DNA from: Inia geoffrensis
Lineage: Eukaryota > Chordata > Mammalia > Artiodactyla > Iniidae
Direction: 5' to 3'
Assembly: GCA_036417435.1 (NCBI GenBank)
Contig: CM070903.1
Coordinates: forward strand, 59,062,001 to 59,126,000
Length of the DNA stretch: 64,000 bases
Under the pieces are notes generated by a model. The model had not been told where the DNA came from. It saw only the letters and a list, made by a program, of their open reading frames with translations, and did no database searches. The position numbers and the translations under genes were made by a program. Shown here one piece after another: positions 24,955 to 37,497 of the stretch (positions within the stretch are counted from its first letter, which is position 1; the number at the start of each line of letters is the position of its first letter).

Positions 24955-25230
24955 TACTTACTCAAAGTCTGTCATGCATCAAGTATTGTACTCAAAGTCT
25001 GTCATGCATCAGGTATTGTCTCGAGTGTTTCTTCTTTTGTGATTTCAATCTAATCCCTGTAAAAGCCCAGGAAAATTCGTATTCCAGTCAGAAGACCCTG
25101 GAACATTCTCATTCCAGATAAGAAAGCAGACTTAGAGGTGAAATAGCTTGCCTAAGTTTAAAGTGCTAGTAAATGACAGAAGTAGGATTCAAGTTCAGAT
25201 TTTGTGATTCTAAATGCAGTGCTGTTGATA
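24955..25230 (+). repeat. MIR SINE with internal 30-bp tandem duplication
   Basis: Reads as MIR (taaagtgctagtaaatgacag, taggattcaagttcaga). Its start contains two adjacent 30-bp units, 24961-24990 and 24991-25020, beginning ctcaaagtctgtcatgcatc and differing at two positions. Confidence 0.7.
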
Positions 25231-25579
25231 GCTGAAATCCTGTTATAATCCTGCAAATGCAAGAGCCCCTTTCCTGTAAATTAACCGGCCGGTCCACTTT
25301 AGTGGACAGTGATTGAGAATAACAGCAATTGTGAGCAGGGCTGCTGTGTGCCCTTCATTTCATCCTTTCCTTCAGGGTCCTCCATAAGACTTAAGTTAGC
25401 CACTCAGTCTGACTGAATTACCAGATGAATGTCTCTCTCCTTTCTGCTCTCAGTAAGTCTTTTTTCTTTGAGAGGAAAAATAAAAATAAAGCATAGTTAA
25501 GTATTAAAGCAAAATCAATGCTGTGTTTTTAATCAAGTAAATGCCAGCAAAAAATCCCAAGTTTAAAACCCCACGGCAG
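25231..25579. other. Intergenic, nothing recognised
   Basis: About 350 bases without a supportable feature. Confidence 0.5.
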
Positions 25580-25755
25580 GGCTTCCCTGGTGGCGCAGTG
25601 GTTGAGAGTCTGCCAGCCGATGCAGGGGACACGGGTTCGTGCCCCAGTCCGGGAAGATCCCACATGGCCCGTGAGCCATGGCCGCTGAGCCTGCGCATCC
25701 AGAGCCTGTGCTCCGCAACGGGAGAGGCCACAACAGTGAGAGGCCCGCATAGTGG
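25580..25755 (+). mobile_element. CHR-2-type SINE with internal deletion and no A tail
   Basis: Head ggcttccctggtggcgcag and B-box are intact, but after cccacatg the usual 'ccgcggagcggctggg' block is missing, a deletion of about 16 bases. The copy ends at ggcccgcatag without an A tail. No clear target-site duplication. Confidence 0.9.
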
Positions 25756-28700
25756 CAGAGGAAGAAATTAATACTATATAAGCTAATGAAAAATTTTAAG
25801 TATTTGCCAGGACATTGGATTGTAGGAGCACAGCGATTCACCACTTTACATTTTCTGCCTTTCTGTGTGATTAGTATACCGATTTTGAGGCTGTATGAAT
25901 TTTAACCATGCTTCTCTCCCAGTTTATGAAATGTTCTTTTAAATATTCAGCATCATTATAAAGCATCATTATCAATTAACATTTATAAAAGATGAGCAGG
26001 CAGCTTGAAATGACTCTGAGGTCACACAGTAGGGCCTGTAGGTGGTCAAATCCCCATTCACACTTGGCACCTGGAAAGCATTAAACCCTTAAGCAACGAG
26101 GCCTGTGAACCACTTAGCCGTTCTTTTGAGTCACAGAAATGCCTCATAGGGAATCTACTCAGGCAGAGCAGGCAGCTGGGCAGGCGTGCCAGATGTGCCA
26201 TTAGCCGCATTGAGGCCGAGTGTTCTGTGGTGTGGAAGACGCACCAGAAGTGCTTTCCAGGCTTAGCTGTCTCCTTCGCCCCCAACATTCTGTCCTTTAC
26301 TTAGTGTTCAATTTCCCCTCATCTCCTACCACTACCACCATCATTGCTTCCATTTCTTCTAGCTCAGAAAGGGTTGTTTTAATATTAATATCTAGATTGG
26401 CCTATTCCAGAAGCTAATAGTCCTTGCCAATTTTGATCTCAGATAAACCTATCTATCCGTCTGTCTGTCTATCCATCCATCTAGATTGTAAGCAGTGTTC
26501 TTTCAGTCTGGGGCTGTGAGATTTTCCAGGTATTTTATTTCGTATTTTGTTCTCTAGATTTCTCTGGCTTGGTTTCAATATAGGCTCAGGTATGGCCACT
26601 AGATAAAGTAGATACAGTTCTCACGGGCTTGTGAGAGTAATTGCTTTAATGAGGGGTCTGATGAGCTTCTGTTGGTCCCCCAGGAAGCATGTCAGAAGGG
26701 ACTGTGTTTATAATTGACTCTAATCCGCTCTAATCTTCCACCTTAACCTCCCAAGAATTAAGTGATTGATTTTTGGTCTCTTGAAAAGAAAATAAAGACC
26801 TCCTGGGATGAAACTTGGCAGCTGCCCAAAGACAAAGAGACAGTCCAGGGCTGGCACCATTTGTATTTGGATGTGAAGAGCTAACTGGACCTAATCAGGC
26901 AGTTTCCTCCCACGTCCCCATAGAATCCCAGTTTTTGGTTCCTAATTGAGCACTAGCACGATCCTGGGTCAGAGCTTAGACAGAATTTCATAACCATTTC
27001 TTTACCTCAATGCCAGATATCCATAAGGCAAACATGGCAGAAATGGTGCAGGCAAAGGTTATTCTTTAGCATTCTGCTTCCTCTAAGAATCACCCCTCCC
27101 TCCCTGGCCCCCAAGTGCAAGGCCTGTGGTTCCCAGTTTGCTGCTCTTAGGCTGCAGGCACTACCCTTTTTCTCCTCACCCCCTCAGGAAGGCCACAGCA
27201 TGTGTAGTTTCCCTCTAACGAAGTCCTTTTTCCCATATATACTGGCGTCAGCTACAACAATGAGCTGTTGGGATGAGCAGAAGCTAAGTTTTAGATTGGA
27301 TATTATTCACACAAGTTCTTGTTTTTTTAAAGAAAAATCTACTAGTGAAAATGGGGCCACAGTTATAAACCAATGTGAGTGGAGAACAATAGAGAAGCTT
27401 TGAGGGGAAGTGCACCTTCTTCTCTCTTTTACCTCTCTTCCTCCCTCCAGCCCTGTTCTCCCCACTCTGCAGCCACTTTTTGAGTTTCCGTTTCTCCCTG
27501 TATAGCCCACAGTCTGTCAGAGTCTCCTCCCTTTGTACCTCCACTCTCAACCTCCTGACATCACCACCTTGCTGAACTGCAACTTGCTGTCATGCTGACA
27601 CCAAGGATTGTTGATTCTAGTCCAAAGTCAACCTGTCATCTTCTGCCGTGTCCTCACGTCTGCTCAGGCATCCTCTTCCGCATTTCTTTGCCTTCCCGTC
27701 ACCATCCTCCCGGTCCACAGTCCAAAACCCCATGTTCCCCTTTCCTCAGGGCTCCTCCATCACTAGTTTTCAGCAAATAACGCAACTTCTCTTCTGTTTA
27801 TATGTAAAGTCGAGGGCTCAGATCTGAATTTCTTCAACTCCCTTACTCTCCACATCCCAATTTTACTGTAATATTTCTTATCCTCCCTGTCAAAGCAGAA
27901 ACATTTCCCCCCACCCCTTTATTCTTTGCTGTCTGATCACTCTATCTGTTGCTCTGGATCTCGGCTCTCTTAATCTTCTTCCAGACATTTTCCTGTAAAT
28001 TTTCTACTCTTTCTTGAATTATTAGCCTCTTCTTCATCTGCTTCCTCTCAGCCTAAAACAAATGCTGTATTACCAAAAACCCTGTTGTACACATACTTAA
28101 TTGCTTCCCCTCCTGCTACCAAATTTTTTTTTTTTTCCCTCAAAAAACTCCTCTATTCAGTCAGCTTCCCAAATTCAAGTTTGGCCTCTGTGCACACTAT
28201 GCTTCTGCCACTGCCTATTTGAGCTTTCTAGTGAGAAACAGAGCAGGGAGGAAGGATAGACAGAGAAGGAAAGAAGAAAGAAAACAAAATTTCAGGAAGA
28301 CTAATATTATGGGGTGGAAGATTGAGTGGCCTTCAAAGAAGAAAGAGAAAGGCCTGCCACAGAAGTGTGTGGCAGCAGGGGATGGGAGCAGAAGAGCACT
28401 GCCTTGGACTTGCCCACAGAAGCCAGAACACACTTCACAGGGGCCCCACTCTCTGAGCAAGGGGAGTCAAGAGAGGAGAGAACCAGTCTTCCATTCCAGC
28501 CAGGTGAACCCTCAACACAGTCAGTTCGTGGGTGAGTTGCTGAGACAGAGCAGTGGAGTTCCCCGTGCAGCAGGTCCGGGGCTGACCTTGGCCTCTTGCC
28601 ACACACTGCGGAGTGGAGGGATCAGTCAGCTGCTGCTGCTCAGTCCTAGATGGAGCTGCTAGAGGACGAGGGCATCTCCTGCTTAGGTGACCTGGTGCCC

Positions 28701-29714
28701 CCTCACCTCCCACCCACTAATCCACCCGTGCCGCTAACCCCAGGTACCTCAATTTAAACAAAACATTTACTGTTTTCCAGGTTGTATTCTCTCTTAAGCG
28801 TGTTCACTCTTTTCTCCATGCCTGTGTCAGATGATGTCTTTTTTACTTAAATTAATGAAAAATATTCTTGGTCTTTAACCTAATCAGCAAACTTCAGGAC
28901 CTGTCATCAAACTTACGTGTACAAGAAGGAAAGCCAGACCAAGGCTTGAGTATAATTCAAACAGAAGAGAGCGTTTTATTGTTTTGTCCCACTGAGACCT
29001 TGAGCCAGACAGATCCAGTTTATGTCAGAAAATATTAAAGGACCAACTCTACAGCCTGTGGATTTGGGGGCATATGCCATATTTGATACGGGAAAGAGAG
29101 GAATATCCCATGACTGGGTAGAAGGGAAATGTCAAAGGCAAGTGTACTCAACAGCAACCTAAAAGGAAATGAGAGAGAAAACCAGTGCGGAAAGAACCGT
29201 GAGTCTGTCTCAGCCAAAAGAAAAAAAAAAAAAAATCTCCTCGCTTAGATAGGCAATACTGAACCTGAGTAAAAACATTCATCTTTGTGTTCCTGCTTTC
29301 TTTTATGGTGTCATTATTCTAGGCAAGGATTATTCCTGTCTGGTTTCCACTGAACCCCCAGAGTCACTGACACATAAACACTAACTTGCTTAGGGAACTC
29401 CACCGGCAGCAGAGCCCAGGGAAATCGTGTCATCCATTTGAGATGTCTCACATTCCATACACACTGTTATCCCATGCCATTGCTGGCTCCCTTGAAAGCA
29501 ATAAGCAGACGATATAGGAAGCTGTCAGGAAATCCAATATCTAAACCCAATATGAGATTGTGGCCCCAATCTAATAAGAATAGATTCATTTTGCTTTATT
29601 CCTGTTTTGTCATCTGCTTTGTGGGGAAAGTGAAACATGATAAATCAGAACATTATGGTCAACTCGGAGTACATAGTGACTCATCATTCCCTAAAATTTT
29701 ATGCCAAACATTTT
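25756..29714. other. Intergenic, no gene seen
   Basis: No supported gene over about 4 kb. It includes a short TCTG/ATCC microsatellite (26444-26486), a pyrimidine-rich stretch (27410-28200) and a GC-richer stretch at 28220-28740. A 147-codon open frame at 28219-28662 begins without ATG and matches nothing I know. Confidence 0.55.
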
Positions 29715-29929
29715 TTTTTTTTTTTTTTTTTTTTGCACAGTACGCGGGCCTCTCACTGTTGTGGCCTCTCCCGTTGCGGAGCACAGGCTCCTGACGCGCA
29801 GGCTCAGAGGCCATGGCTCACGGGCCCAGCCGCTCCGCGGCATGTGGGATCTTCCTGGACCATGGCACGAGCCCGTGTCCCCTGCATCGGCAGGCGGACT
29901 CTCAACCACTGTGCCACCAGGGAAGCCCC
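29715..29929 (-). mobile_element. CHR-2-type cetacean SINE
   Basis: Antisense short SINE with its A tail as the T run ending at 29734. Target-site duplication tgccaaacatttt at 29702-29714 and 29930-29942. Confidence 0.95.
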
Positions 29930-29942
29930 TGCCAAACATTTT

Positions 29943-30940
29943 GAACCATGTAAATTCATGGAGACTGAGTTTCTTAGCGACCCCCTCCTTTCTATCACAG
30001 TATTATAACCTTCCTCTGCTAAGGAAGCTAAAAGACTTCCTCAGGGTTAGCTTAAAAGACTTGATTGCTGGATGATCTGGGACTAATTTAAATTCACAGA
30101 TGAATTTAATAGAAATGTGAACATTCATCTGATATAGACTAAGTTGCCTCTGACCAACACCACTCCAGAAAGCACCTGGGGCAGGTGCATTGGCTAACTT
30201 GCCTGTGATTTCCATGGAATACACAGTTTTATTAAAACTTAAATTTGGTTTGAGAAAAATCACTAAGGAGGCAAAAGGATAGAGAAACTGAGATCTCAGA
30301 CTCTTCCAATTTAGTAGTTTATTTTAAAGTAGATTGATTTATTAATTCAATTTTAAGTATCTTTTATAGTGGCTCTATCCGCTAATCAGTACAATCTGGG
30401 TATTGGGTGGCTGTTTACTTTGGGCTTTGATGTAAGCCCTAGCAAAATCTTCCCATTAATCCAATCACTACAACAGACTATGATTAGTTTACTGTAGCAT
30501 TGATTTTTAAGGATCACAGAAAAAGACTCCTTAGTCAGGGCATGGGGTGGGGGAGGGCAGGGGAGGAGTATTAAGGGATTATAGGCTGCATCTGCCAGAA
30601 CACAGATGTTCATCCATATAATTTATTGTAATTATTTGTGATTTACATGGTCTATCATCTTCTGTATATTTCATGAAAATCTTATATTTTATAACTTAAT
30701 GGCAGGCCATTTAGACTACTGTGTTGGATCTCTAAAAGTCATTTAGTGATGACCATTAAACTTGTCTCGACTCAATAAACTAGAAGGCAGCTTTCATTTT
30801 TAGCAGTTTACTAATGAGGAAACGCCAGCCTGGAAAAGTTAAATGACCCGTCTGTCCAACCTCACTGAGTTGGAGAAGAGCTATGTCTAGAAGCCATCTT
30901 CCTTCTCTTGACTCCCCTCCTTTGTGTCTTATTTTTATTA
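29943..30940. other. Intergenic, nothing recognised but a weak MIR tail
   Basis: About 30810-30900 (tactaatgaggaaacgccagcctgg, then aagttaaatgaccc) resembles a MIR. The remaining sequence holds nothing I can name. Confidence 0.5.
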
Positions 30941-31145
30941 GTATCACCGTGTAGCTACCCTATGGGCCAGGCTCTGTACCAAGTGCTTTCACGTATGTGA
31001 TCTCACTGAATTCTCACAGCGACCCTGGAGGATGGGTATTGTCATTAGTCTCCTTTTATATGTAAGAAACCCAAGGCTCAAAGAACTTAAGTGACTTGAC
31101 CAAGGGCATTTAACTAATAGCTAGTGAATCCCAGACATCAAACTA
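30941..31145 (+). repeat. MIR SINE
   Basis: gggccaggctctgtaccaagtgctttcac, then cctttatatgtaagaaacccaagg, then aagtgacttgaccaaggg follow the MIR consensus in order. It is an ancient mammalian repeat with no tail. Confidence 0.8.
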
Positions 31146-31584
31146 AAGTTTGTTTCAATCCAAACCCTCAGTTCCTAACCATACCCCGTACGTAACATTG
31201 CTTAGAAAGATGGCATTTCAGGGCTCTCGCGTGCTTTTCTCGTTTCCCCAAGGTCTGTCTCCTGATTTGCTAAACTGCCCATGCTTGGAGCTCAAACCCT
31301 TGTCTGAAAATCATTCCCTTTAACCACCTTTTGCTCCATACATCACTGTCTGTTAGGGATTCCAAACATAGCTGGGAGCTTTAGTTAATGATGGATGACA
31401 CTAAACTAAGCACCAATTACTTTTCTCCAGGTCTTTTGAATCTGCAGTTGATACAAGTAGAGAAAAATAAGTTAAAAATTGTTTTCATCAAGGAAAGAAT
31501 AAGTGCAAACTAACATTTTGACAAAAGGTTATTGTTGTCATTAGAAAACCAAAATTTAAAAAGTACTGTGCATTTTGTGTTAAT

Positions 31585-31775
31585 AATAACTAATTTTGCA
31601 GTGGGTTTACTTTGGTGCTAGGCGCTTTACATGTCGTCACTCTTCGCACCCACCCTATTTTACAGACACAGCAGCTCAGAGAGGTTAAACATCTTGTTTA
31701 AGGTCACAACGGGGAAATGGCAGAGCCAAGAACTGAAGCAGATCTAACTGTAGAGCCCACATTCTACACTCAATT
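31585..31775 (+). repeat. MIR SINE
   Basis: Phrases ggtgctaggcgctttacatg, tattttacagacacagcagc and aaggtcacaacggggaaatgg follow the MIR consensus. Confidence 0.8.
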
Positions 31776-32032
31776 ACTCCAAATTGATAAAGGTATTTCT
31801 CCTTATATCTATATACAGGTTTAGGTGTGATAATCCTTGTGATTAGAAACATGAAGTAAGATGCTGGATACACAAAGATGAAAAGCATGAAAAAAAATTT
31901 TTTAAATAGAAGTAATATTTTTCAGAAATCAAACTGAAGGCTAAATGGATGATGAGCAGTACTGAGTATGTGCAAGAGAAATTATCTTTAAAGATTAGAG
32001 AATATAGAGAAGATTTTGATTTATGATGTATT

Positions 32033-32521
32033 TAGTGGTATGAATGATGCCCCCCAACCCTGAAAAGTACGTGCAAGTCTTAATCCCCAGTACCTGTAAA
32101 TGTGACCTAATTTGAAAAAGGGTCTTTGCAGATGTAATTAAGTTAAAGATCTTGTGATGAGATCATCCTGGATTAACAGAGTGGGCCCTGAATTCAGTGA
32201 CTAATGTCCTTATTAGAAACAGACGAGGAGAGGACACATTGGAGTGATGCCGACAGACCCCAGGAGCTCAGGAGCCAAGGAACAGATTGTCCTCTAGAGC
32301 CTTCGGAGGGAGAGAGGCCCTGCTGACACCTTGATTTTGGACTTCTTGTTTCCGGAATTGTTACATTGGGCTGGCCAAAAAGTCCGTTCAGGTCTTTCCG
32401 TGAGATGATACAGAAAAACCCAAACAAACTTTTTGGCCAACCCAATAGAGTAAATTTCTATTATTTTAAGCTACCAGGTTTCTGGTAATTTGTTACAGCA
32501 ACCCCAGAAAACCAATACAAT
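32033..32521 (+). mobile_element. MLT1 LTR (ERVL-MaLR) interrupted by a mariner MITE
   Basis: Solitary LTR of the ancient MaLR group. The sequence follows the MLT1 consensus in order: gaatgtgacctaattt-like block, ggtctttgcagatgtaatta, gagtgggccctgaattcag, ccctgctgacaccttgattt, and finally gtaaatttctattattttaag and caaccccagaaaac. No internal retroviral region is seen beside it, so it is a solo LTR. A small mariner element lies at 32364-32445 within it. Confidence 0.88.
32364..32445. mobile_element. Mariner-type MITE, about 82 bp
   Basis: Starts cattgggctggccaaaaagt and ends actttttggccaacccaa; the ends are inverted repeats with few mismatches. TA dinucleotides flank it at 32362-32363 and 32446-32447, as expected for Tc1/mariner insertion. 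The inner part is also palindromic, so transcripts could fold into a hairpin. This kind of short element is common in cetartiodactyls. Confidence 0.88.
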
Positions 32522-35320
32522 ATGTTATAACATTTAATCTCTACATAAAAAACTATATTTTTTAAAACCCATAGTCTCCAGTATCTCTATCCAATGGATT
32601 TAGTGCAAACCATGACATCACGTCAGGATCCAGGACTGCATGGACACTCACCATTTAACATCAGATGATGGTATAGAATGTCTCGATAGATATTCATGAA
32701 AAAGGAGTCTTAGTTCACAGTTTGTGGCTGGGTCCTGCTACCCACTTTAAAACCAATCAATTTCCTGGTTTGCTTATTTCTCAGGTATTCATTTCCACTC
32801 CTAACAGGTCATGGGAGTGTTTTCCTGGCCCCTGAGATTTCATGCCCCATGTTATAAAGGTAAAGAATTGGTTGGAAAAATCCAAGGATTTTCGTAAATA
32901 AGGGCTTCAGGTTGATGTCTGTGCTCACTCGTAACTTGTCAGGGGAACTTGGTCCTACCTAGAATGTTGAGACCTAATGAAAAAAAGAAGTCTTTTAAAT
33001 GGTAACATTTGTTCTCCCCAGGGAATGCTCTAGACATACGAGGAGGTGACAGAAATGGTGGAACTGAAGGGTACTGATCCTTCACCAGTCTTTAAAAGCA
33101 AGAACTAAATGCTATTCTACCATGGTTAGAGTCTCAAAAGAATGCCTTAGTCACGCTATACACAGAACATAACGACACACTCTCCTGATTTCAACTGTTT
33201 TCTTCCATGAAGTCTGGGATCCTCTTGCAGGCATTGCCAACAGGGGGAGCTCCTTCCCATGACAGAACATACCTCATTGCACAAGACTAAAATAAGTGGC
33301 ATCTTCTTAAACCCTTCTCAAAGGGGGAAAAGCTCCTCACCTGGCTTTCATCCATCATGCTGCTGAACATTCTCTAACTGGTAGTTTCTGAGGTGCTTCC
33401 TCGCCAGTAGGCTGGGCACTCAACAGCAAGGCCTGTCCTGGTCCAGGTGGACCAGAAAAGGAAGCCTGCAGCCTTTCCTGTTACAATAACTGAGGACCAT
33501 ACAGCTGCTGTGCTGGATGTTGTCAGTTTGTCCCTCTGTATCCATCATGTTCATCGTCCTGGTAAGCTAAGCTGTGTGGACTGTATAAATGCTCTCCCTT
33601 GACCTCTGGTTCAGCCAATGGGCGCACATAAATACCCTGATCTCATGCTCCTTCTCTCTGTTTGACAAAATAAAAATTATATATTTGTCAAAACTACTTG
33701 AAAAAATAGAGGGAGGAAAAAAGAGTGAGGTCAAGTTATTTCCATCCCCAGGCCCTTACCTGAGGGGTTGCCATGGCTTGGCTGCACTTCTGCACTGAAA
33801 GACGCAACTCAGGTCAGGAGGGCCTCCCCCTACAGCCATTCTCTCTGGTGATCCTCTTCCATTTCCCCTCAGTCCTAAGAAAGGAAATGGCTTCTTGGTG
33901 TTGCCAGTTCTGAGAACTGTGCCATCCCTTGTTATTTCCCCTATACCCTACCACACCTTTATACGTAAACTGTATATTAAGCTCTACTCAGTTATCAATT
34001 TTGAGGGTGCTTTCTGTTTTCTGCTGGGAAAATGTTGACTAACCAACTCTGGAGTAATTCAGCTCCCAGGGAGCAATTACTTCAGTAAATGCTAAGCCAC
34101 CAGTGACAGCAAAAGTCACATGGTGGCTTTTCTGATATCTTAAAAATGTTATGTGCCTGTATGTAAGAGACCTAGATTTTACCATGTTCATTTCCCCATA
34201 GTTGCAGCATTATATCACTTAACTCTGACTATCAGAGAAAATCATTTTGTCATTGGTAGATGTAAGTTTCTCACACTTATTTCTATCTTAAGTACTGCTA
34301 TTGAATTCCATGGCTCATGTAATGAGGATTTATGTATTTTCGACAGTTGATTTGAGCATTTGGCAAGTCAGCCATGAAATGTCTTTAAATTTATATTCAC
34401 TTTGTCAAGGTATATATTGTCTGCTCTTTTACGAACTGCTAATTTCCTTAGTCTAATAGGGGGCCTAAAGGTCGTAATTTGTGGTAGATCCAGTGGGGGT
34501 CTTTGAACTGCTGACTCTTACAGTGGTCACTCCTCTCCGTGATAATCTGAAAAGACATCAGGGGAGAGAAAGGGTTCTCTATCTTTGCTCTGTAGATCAA
34601 CCCTAGTGCCTGACATAGAGTTGGAGCCCAATATTTGTTGAGAAGCCCATCAGAGTGAAGGATATCTTACTTTGGGGATGACTTGACTAGTTTTTTTCAA
34701 TTTTGTGTATGTTGTGAGATGAATATGGGAAGTGGTATTTCTTAGTCAAGAGAGTTTCACCCAAAAACATTCATATAGTATCCATGGGGGCTGGAGATAG
34801 AACAGTGAGTAAGGAGACAGCCTTTGTATGCATTCCTCCAAAAGCACAGCTGAGATCAGGGCCTTCTTACAGTTATTTGAGGATATTATCCTCTGGAACA
34901 GGAATCGGGGACTGAAAAGAATACAGTAAAGAAGGAGGGAAAGCCAATCCAGTGGTGCATCATCAAGCAGCTAACACTGTGGACGAACGTGGCAGGGGCC
35001 CTCTGGGTGCACTCTGAGGAGTTGGGTAGAACACCTGAGAATCAACCACCTGAACGTCAGAAGACGGATTTATGCACCAGCCCCTGCTCCCCATTGGTCA
35101 AGTGTCACCCCTAGGGGCATTAACTCCCTTGTACTTCCAATGTTGTGCATGTGTCAGAGTGGATGACATACTGTGTCCCGGCCCCGGAGATGCCCAACTC
35201 AGAAAGTAAGAGGTGTTCAGGGCAGCTGGGGAGAGGTGCCTTCAGGGTGTAGATCTGAGCTGCCGGTTGCCATCACAGCAGCTGGAGGGCAAAGGCGGAG
35301 AGAGAGGACGTTTGCCAAGG
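32522..35320. other. Intergenic, no gene seen; weak L2-like pieces
   Basis: About 2.8 kb with no supported gene. 34600-34660 (agtgcctgacatagagttgg) resembles an L2 or MIR tail. 34770-34880 (tggagatagaacagtgagtaagg) resembles antisense L2. The rest is unclassified. Confidence 0.5.
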
Positions 35321-35324
35321 TACA

Positions 35325-35720
35325 GAGACCCTGTCCTCACAGAGCTTGCATTCTAACGGAAAGTGACAGTATACCTACGAGAAAATGAGAAACTTAACTT
35401 ACAGTGATAAGCATGAAGAAGGAAATACAGCTATTGATGTGACAGAGACCCATGGTGGGACGAGGGCGCTTGGCGGGGGAAGATACAGTCACAGGGGTCG
35501 GGAAAGACCTCACAGAGGAAAGGGCATTTGAACAACCCCAGAATGAAAGAATCCAGTCATGTAACAAGCCTGTGGAAGTGCGTTCCAAGCAGAGAAAATG
35601 GCAAGTGCAAACAACCTGGAGTTTAATGAACATGAAGAGCCTGAGAGACAGAAAGGGAAGAGGGGGCAGGACTGTGGTGAGAGAGAGAGTGTTGAGCATG
35701 GGATAGGCGAGCTGTGGTGA
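35325..35720 (-). mobile_element. Ancient L2, antisense fragment
   Basis: ccctgtcctcacagagcttgc, gtgataagcatgaagaagg, ggaaagacctcacagagg, gtgcgttccaagcagag and gcaagtgcaaacaacctgg follow the antisense L2 3' portion in order. Old and non-coding. Confidence 0.75.
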
Positions 35721-36059
35721 GGCGCTGGGTTCCTCTCAAGCATGTGTATGACCTAGATGCATATGAATAAAGGAGCTTGGATATTTACAGAACTGGCATT
35801 TGAGGTTTGTACCTCTCACAAGTAACTCTCAGGGGTCTCTGAGCAGTTTTCTGTCATAGAGGCACGCGTCTGAGTTATGTGTGCTGGGAGGTTGGCATGG
35901 GTGGGGATGAATGGCTTTGCTGGGAAGTGAATCTGGTTGACAACCCACCATCTACATTTCAGCCTGGTTTTGTTGTCTTTTACTCATGGCCACATACATA
36001 GCAACCTCTGTGATATGATTAATCTTTGTTTCTGTGGGGGAAGAAAAGGTAGCCCAAGG

Positions 36060-36200
36060 TAAAGCCAAACCCTGGAGTTCAATATTTATGGTATAAATAA
36101 CTCTGTGACTTCAAGTCCATCATTTCCCTTTCCTGGCCACCAGATTCCTCATACGTAAAATAAGGCGGTTGGTTCTTCTGAGGTTTCTGTGTTCTGTGAC
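36060..36200 (+). repeat. MIR SINE fragment
   Basis: ctctgtgacttcaagtccatc, then cctcatacgtaaaataaggcgg resemble the MIR core. Moderately diverged. Confidence 0.6.
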
Positions 36201-36248
36201 TGTGGTTAGACTGTGAAATTGATACAAATACTCCTAATTTCGAGTAGA

Positions 36249-36360
36249 TTCTAACTTTCTCAAAAGCAATGAAGCACGATTCTGTTCTAGGGGAAAGAAA
36301 GCTTTTCTAACATTCTCAAAAGTGACAAAACATGATTTTGTTTTAGGGGAAAAAAAGGTT
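36249..36360. repeat. 56-bp tandem duplication
   Basis: Two adjacent units, 36249-36304 and 36305-36360, both starting ttctaa and ending in a GGGGAAA-rich run. By hand count about 45 of 56 positions agree. This is a diverged local duplication and not a known repeat family. Confidence 0.85.
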
Positions 36361-36842
36361 TGAGGATCTTCAGCTTCCTTCAAAGGACTCTCCACACACA
36401 GTGTTTTCCACATAACATTTGTTCGCGTCAGCGTTCTCCTAGAGATGTGCTTTCCTAGCCAGGTGCTGGGTCATTAGAGCAGCTTCCCTATTCAGCACTG
36501 GTTGAGTGTATTGGGGATAAAGGAGAAACTGAAAAGAGAAAGAGAATTGCTTGGAGATGTAAATAGGAGACCTGTAGTCGTTCCCTGAGCAAAACCAGAG
36601 GGGAAAATAAATAATAAATGGCTAAAGAACAGTGAAAATGGGATAAAACTGATGCTGAATTATATAACACCAGAGTGAGGTTAATTCAATAACTTCCATT
36701 AAAATATAGCATGCCTGGTCTTACCCAAAGAAGTAGTCAGAATTCCTCCAGGAAATTAACTTGAAAAGCAAGCAAGCAAACAAATACACAAACAGAAACT
36801 TTTAAAACAAATATATATGTATGTGTTTATATATATGTGTGT

Positions 36843-36887
<45 letters not shown>

Positions 36888-37064
36888 CATATACAAATAA
36901 ATATATATAAATCACTCACTATTGTTTCCTCTGTGACATACAGGTGCAGGTTAGTAGAGAAAAATGTCATGGGAATTAAAAAAAAAAACTTATGTTTTCT
37001 AGATTGTTGCTTCCTTGTCAAGATGTTGAAGTTTAATCATGGTGAAATAAGACTCAGTATAACA
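36361..37064. other. Intergenic, (TA)n microsatellite; otherwise nothing recognised
   Basis: A long (TA)n run occupies 36845-36882, followed by short ATAC variants. The remaining sequence has no supported feature. Confidence 0.7.
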
Positions 37065-37200
37065 AGTAGTACAGGATTCTTTATAACAAAACGTTTGACC
37101 TTGGTCAAGGCAATTTTACCTCTCGGGCCTCAGTTTTTTTCATCTGTAAGATGAAGGGTTCTGTCTATCCTGGATGATCCTACAGTTACTTCTAGCTCCA
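37065..37200 (+). repeat. MIR SINE
   Basis: gaccttggtcaaggcaatttt, then gggcctcagtttttttcatctgtaagatg, then cctggatgatcctacag follow the MIR core. Confidence 0.75.
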
Positions 37201-37497
37201 ACATCTTATAGATCTTGGCAGAAAATACACAAGCTTCGCAAGCGCTCATGCCTCTGTTTTTGACTCTTCCGCAAAAGAGGCAAATCTTTCGAAAGTTAGA
37301 CTTTTTCTCTAGAAGAGGGAGTAGATTTTTATTTACAACTATCCTCTATATTATGTTCCACGCTGGGGTCTGAGGTTCAGAACAATGTCCCTGGTCTCTG
37401 TAAGAATCTCAATCACCAAATAAAATGAAATAACATACATTACAAAGTTTTTATGGAGCCAGAAATGAGAAGCAATACCTTTTAAAAAGATGTTCAG

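Noticed and set aside
28219..28662. 147-codon frame in a GC-richer stretch, with overlapping minus-strand frames
   Set aside because: Does not start with ATG, no recognisable domain, open on both strands as expected for GC-rich chance sequence.
36845..36882. Regular repeat that might suggest an array
   Set aside because: Simple (TA)n microsatellite; there are no spaced direct repeats of CRISPR type anywhere in this vertebrate DNA.
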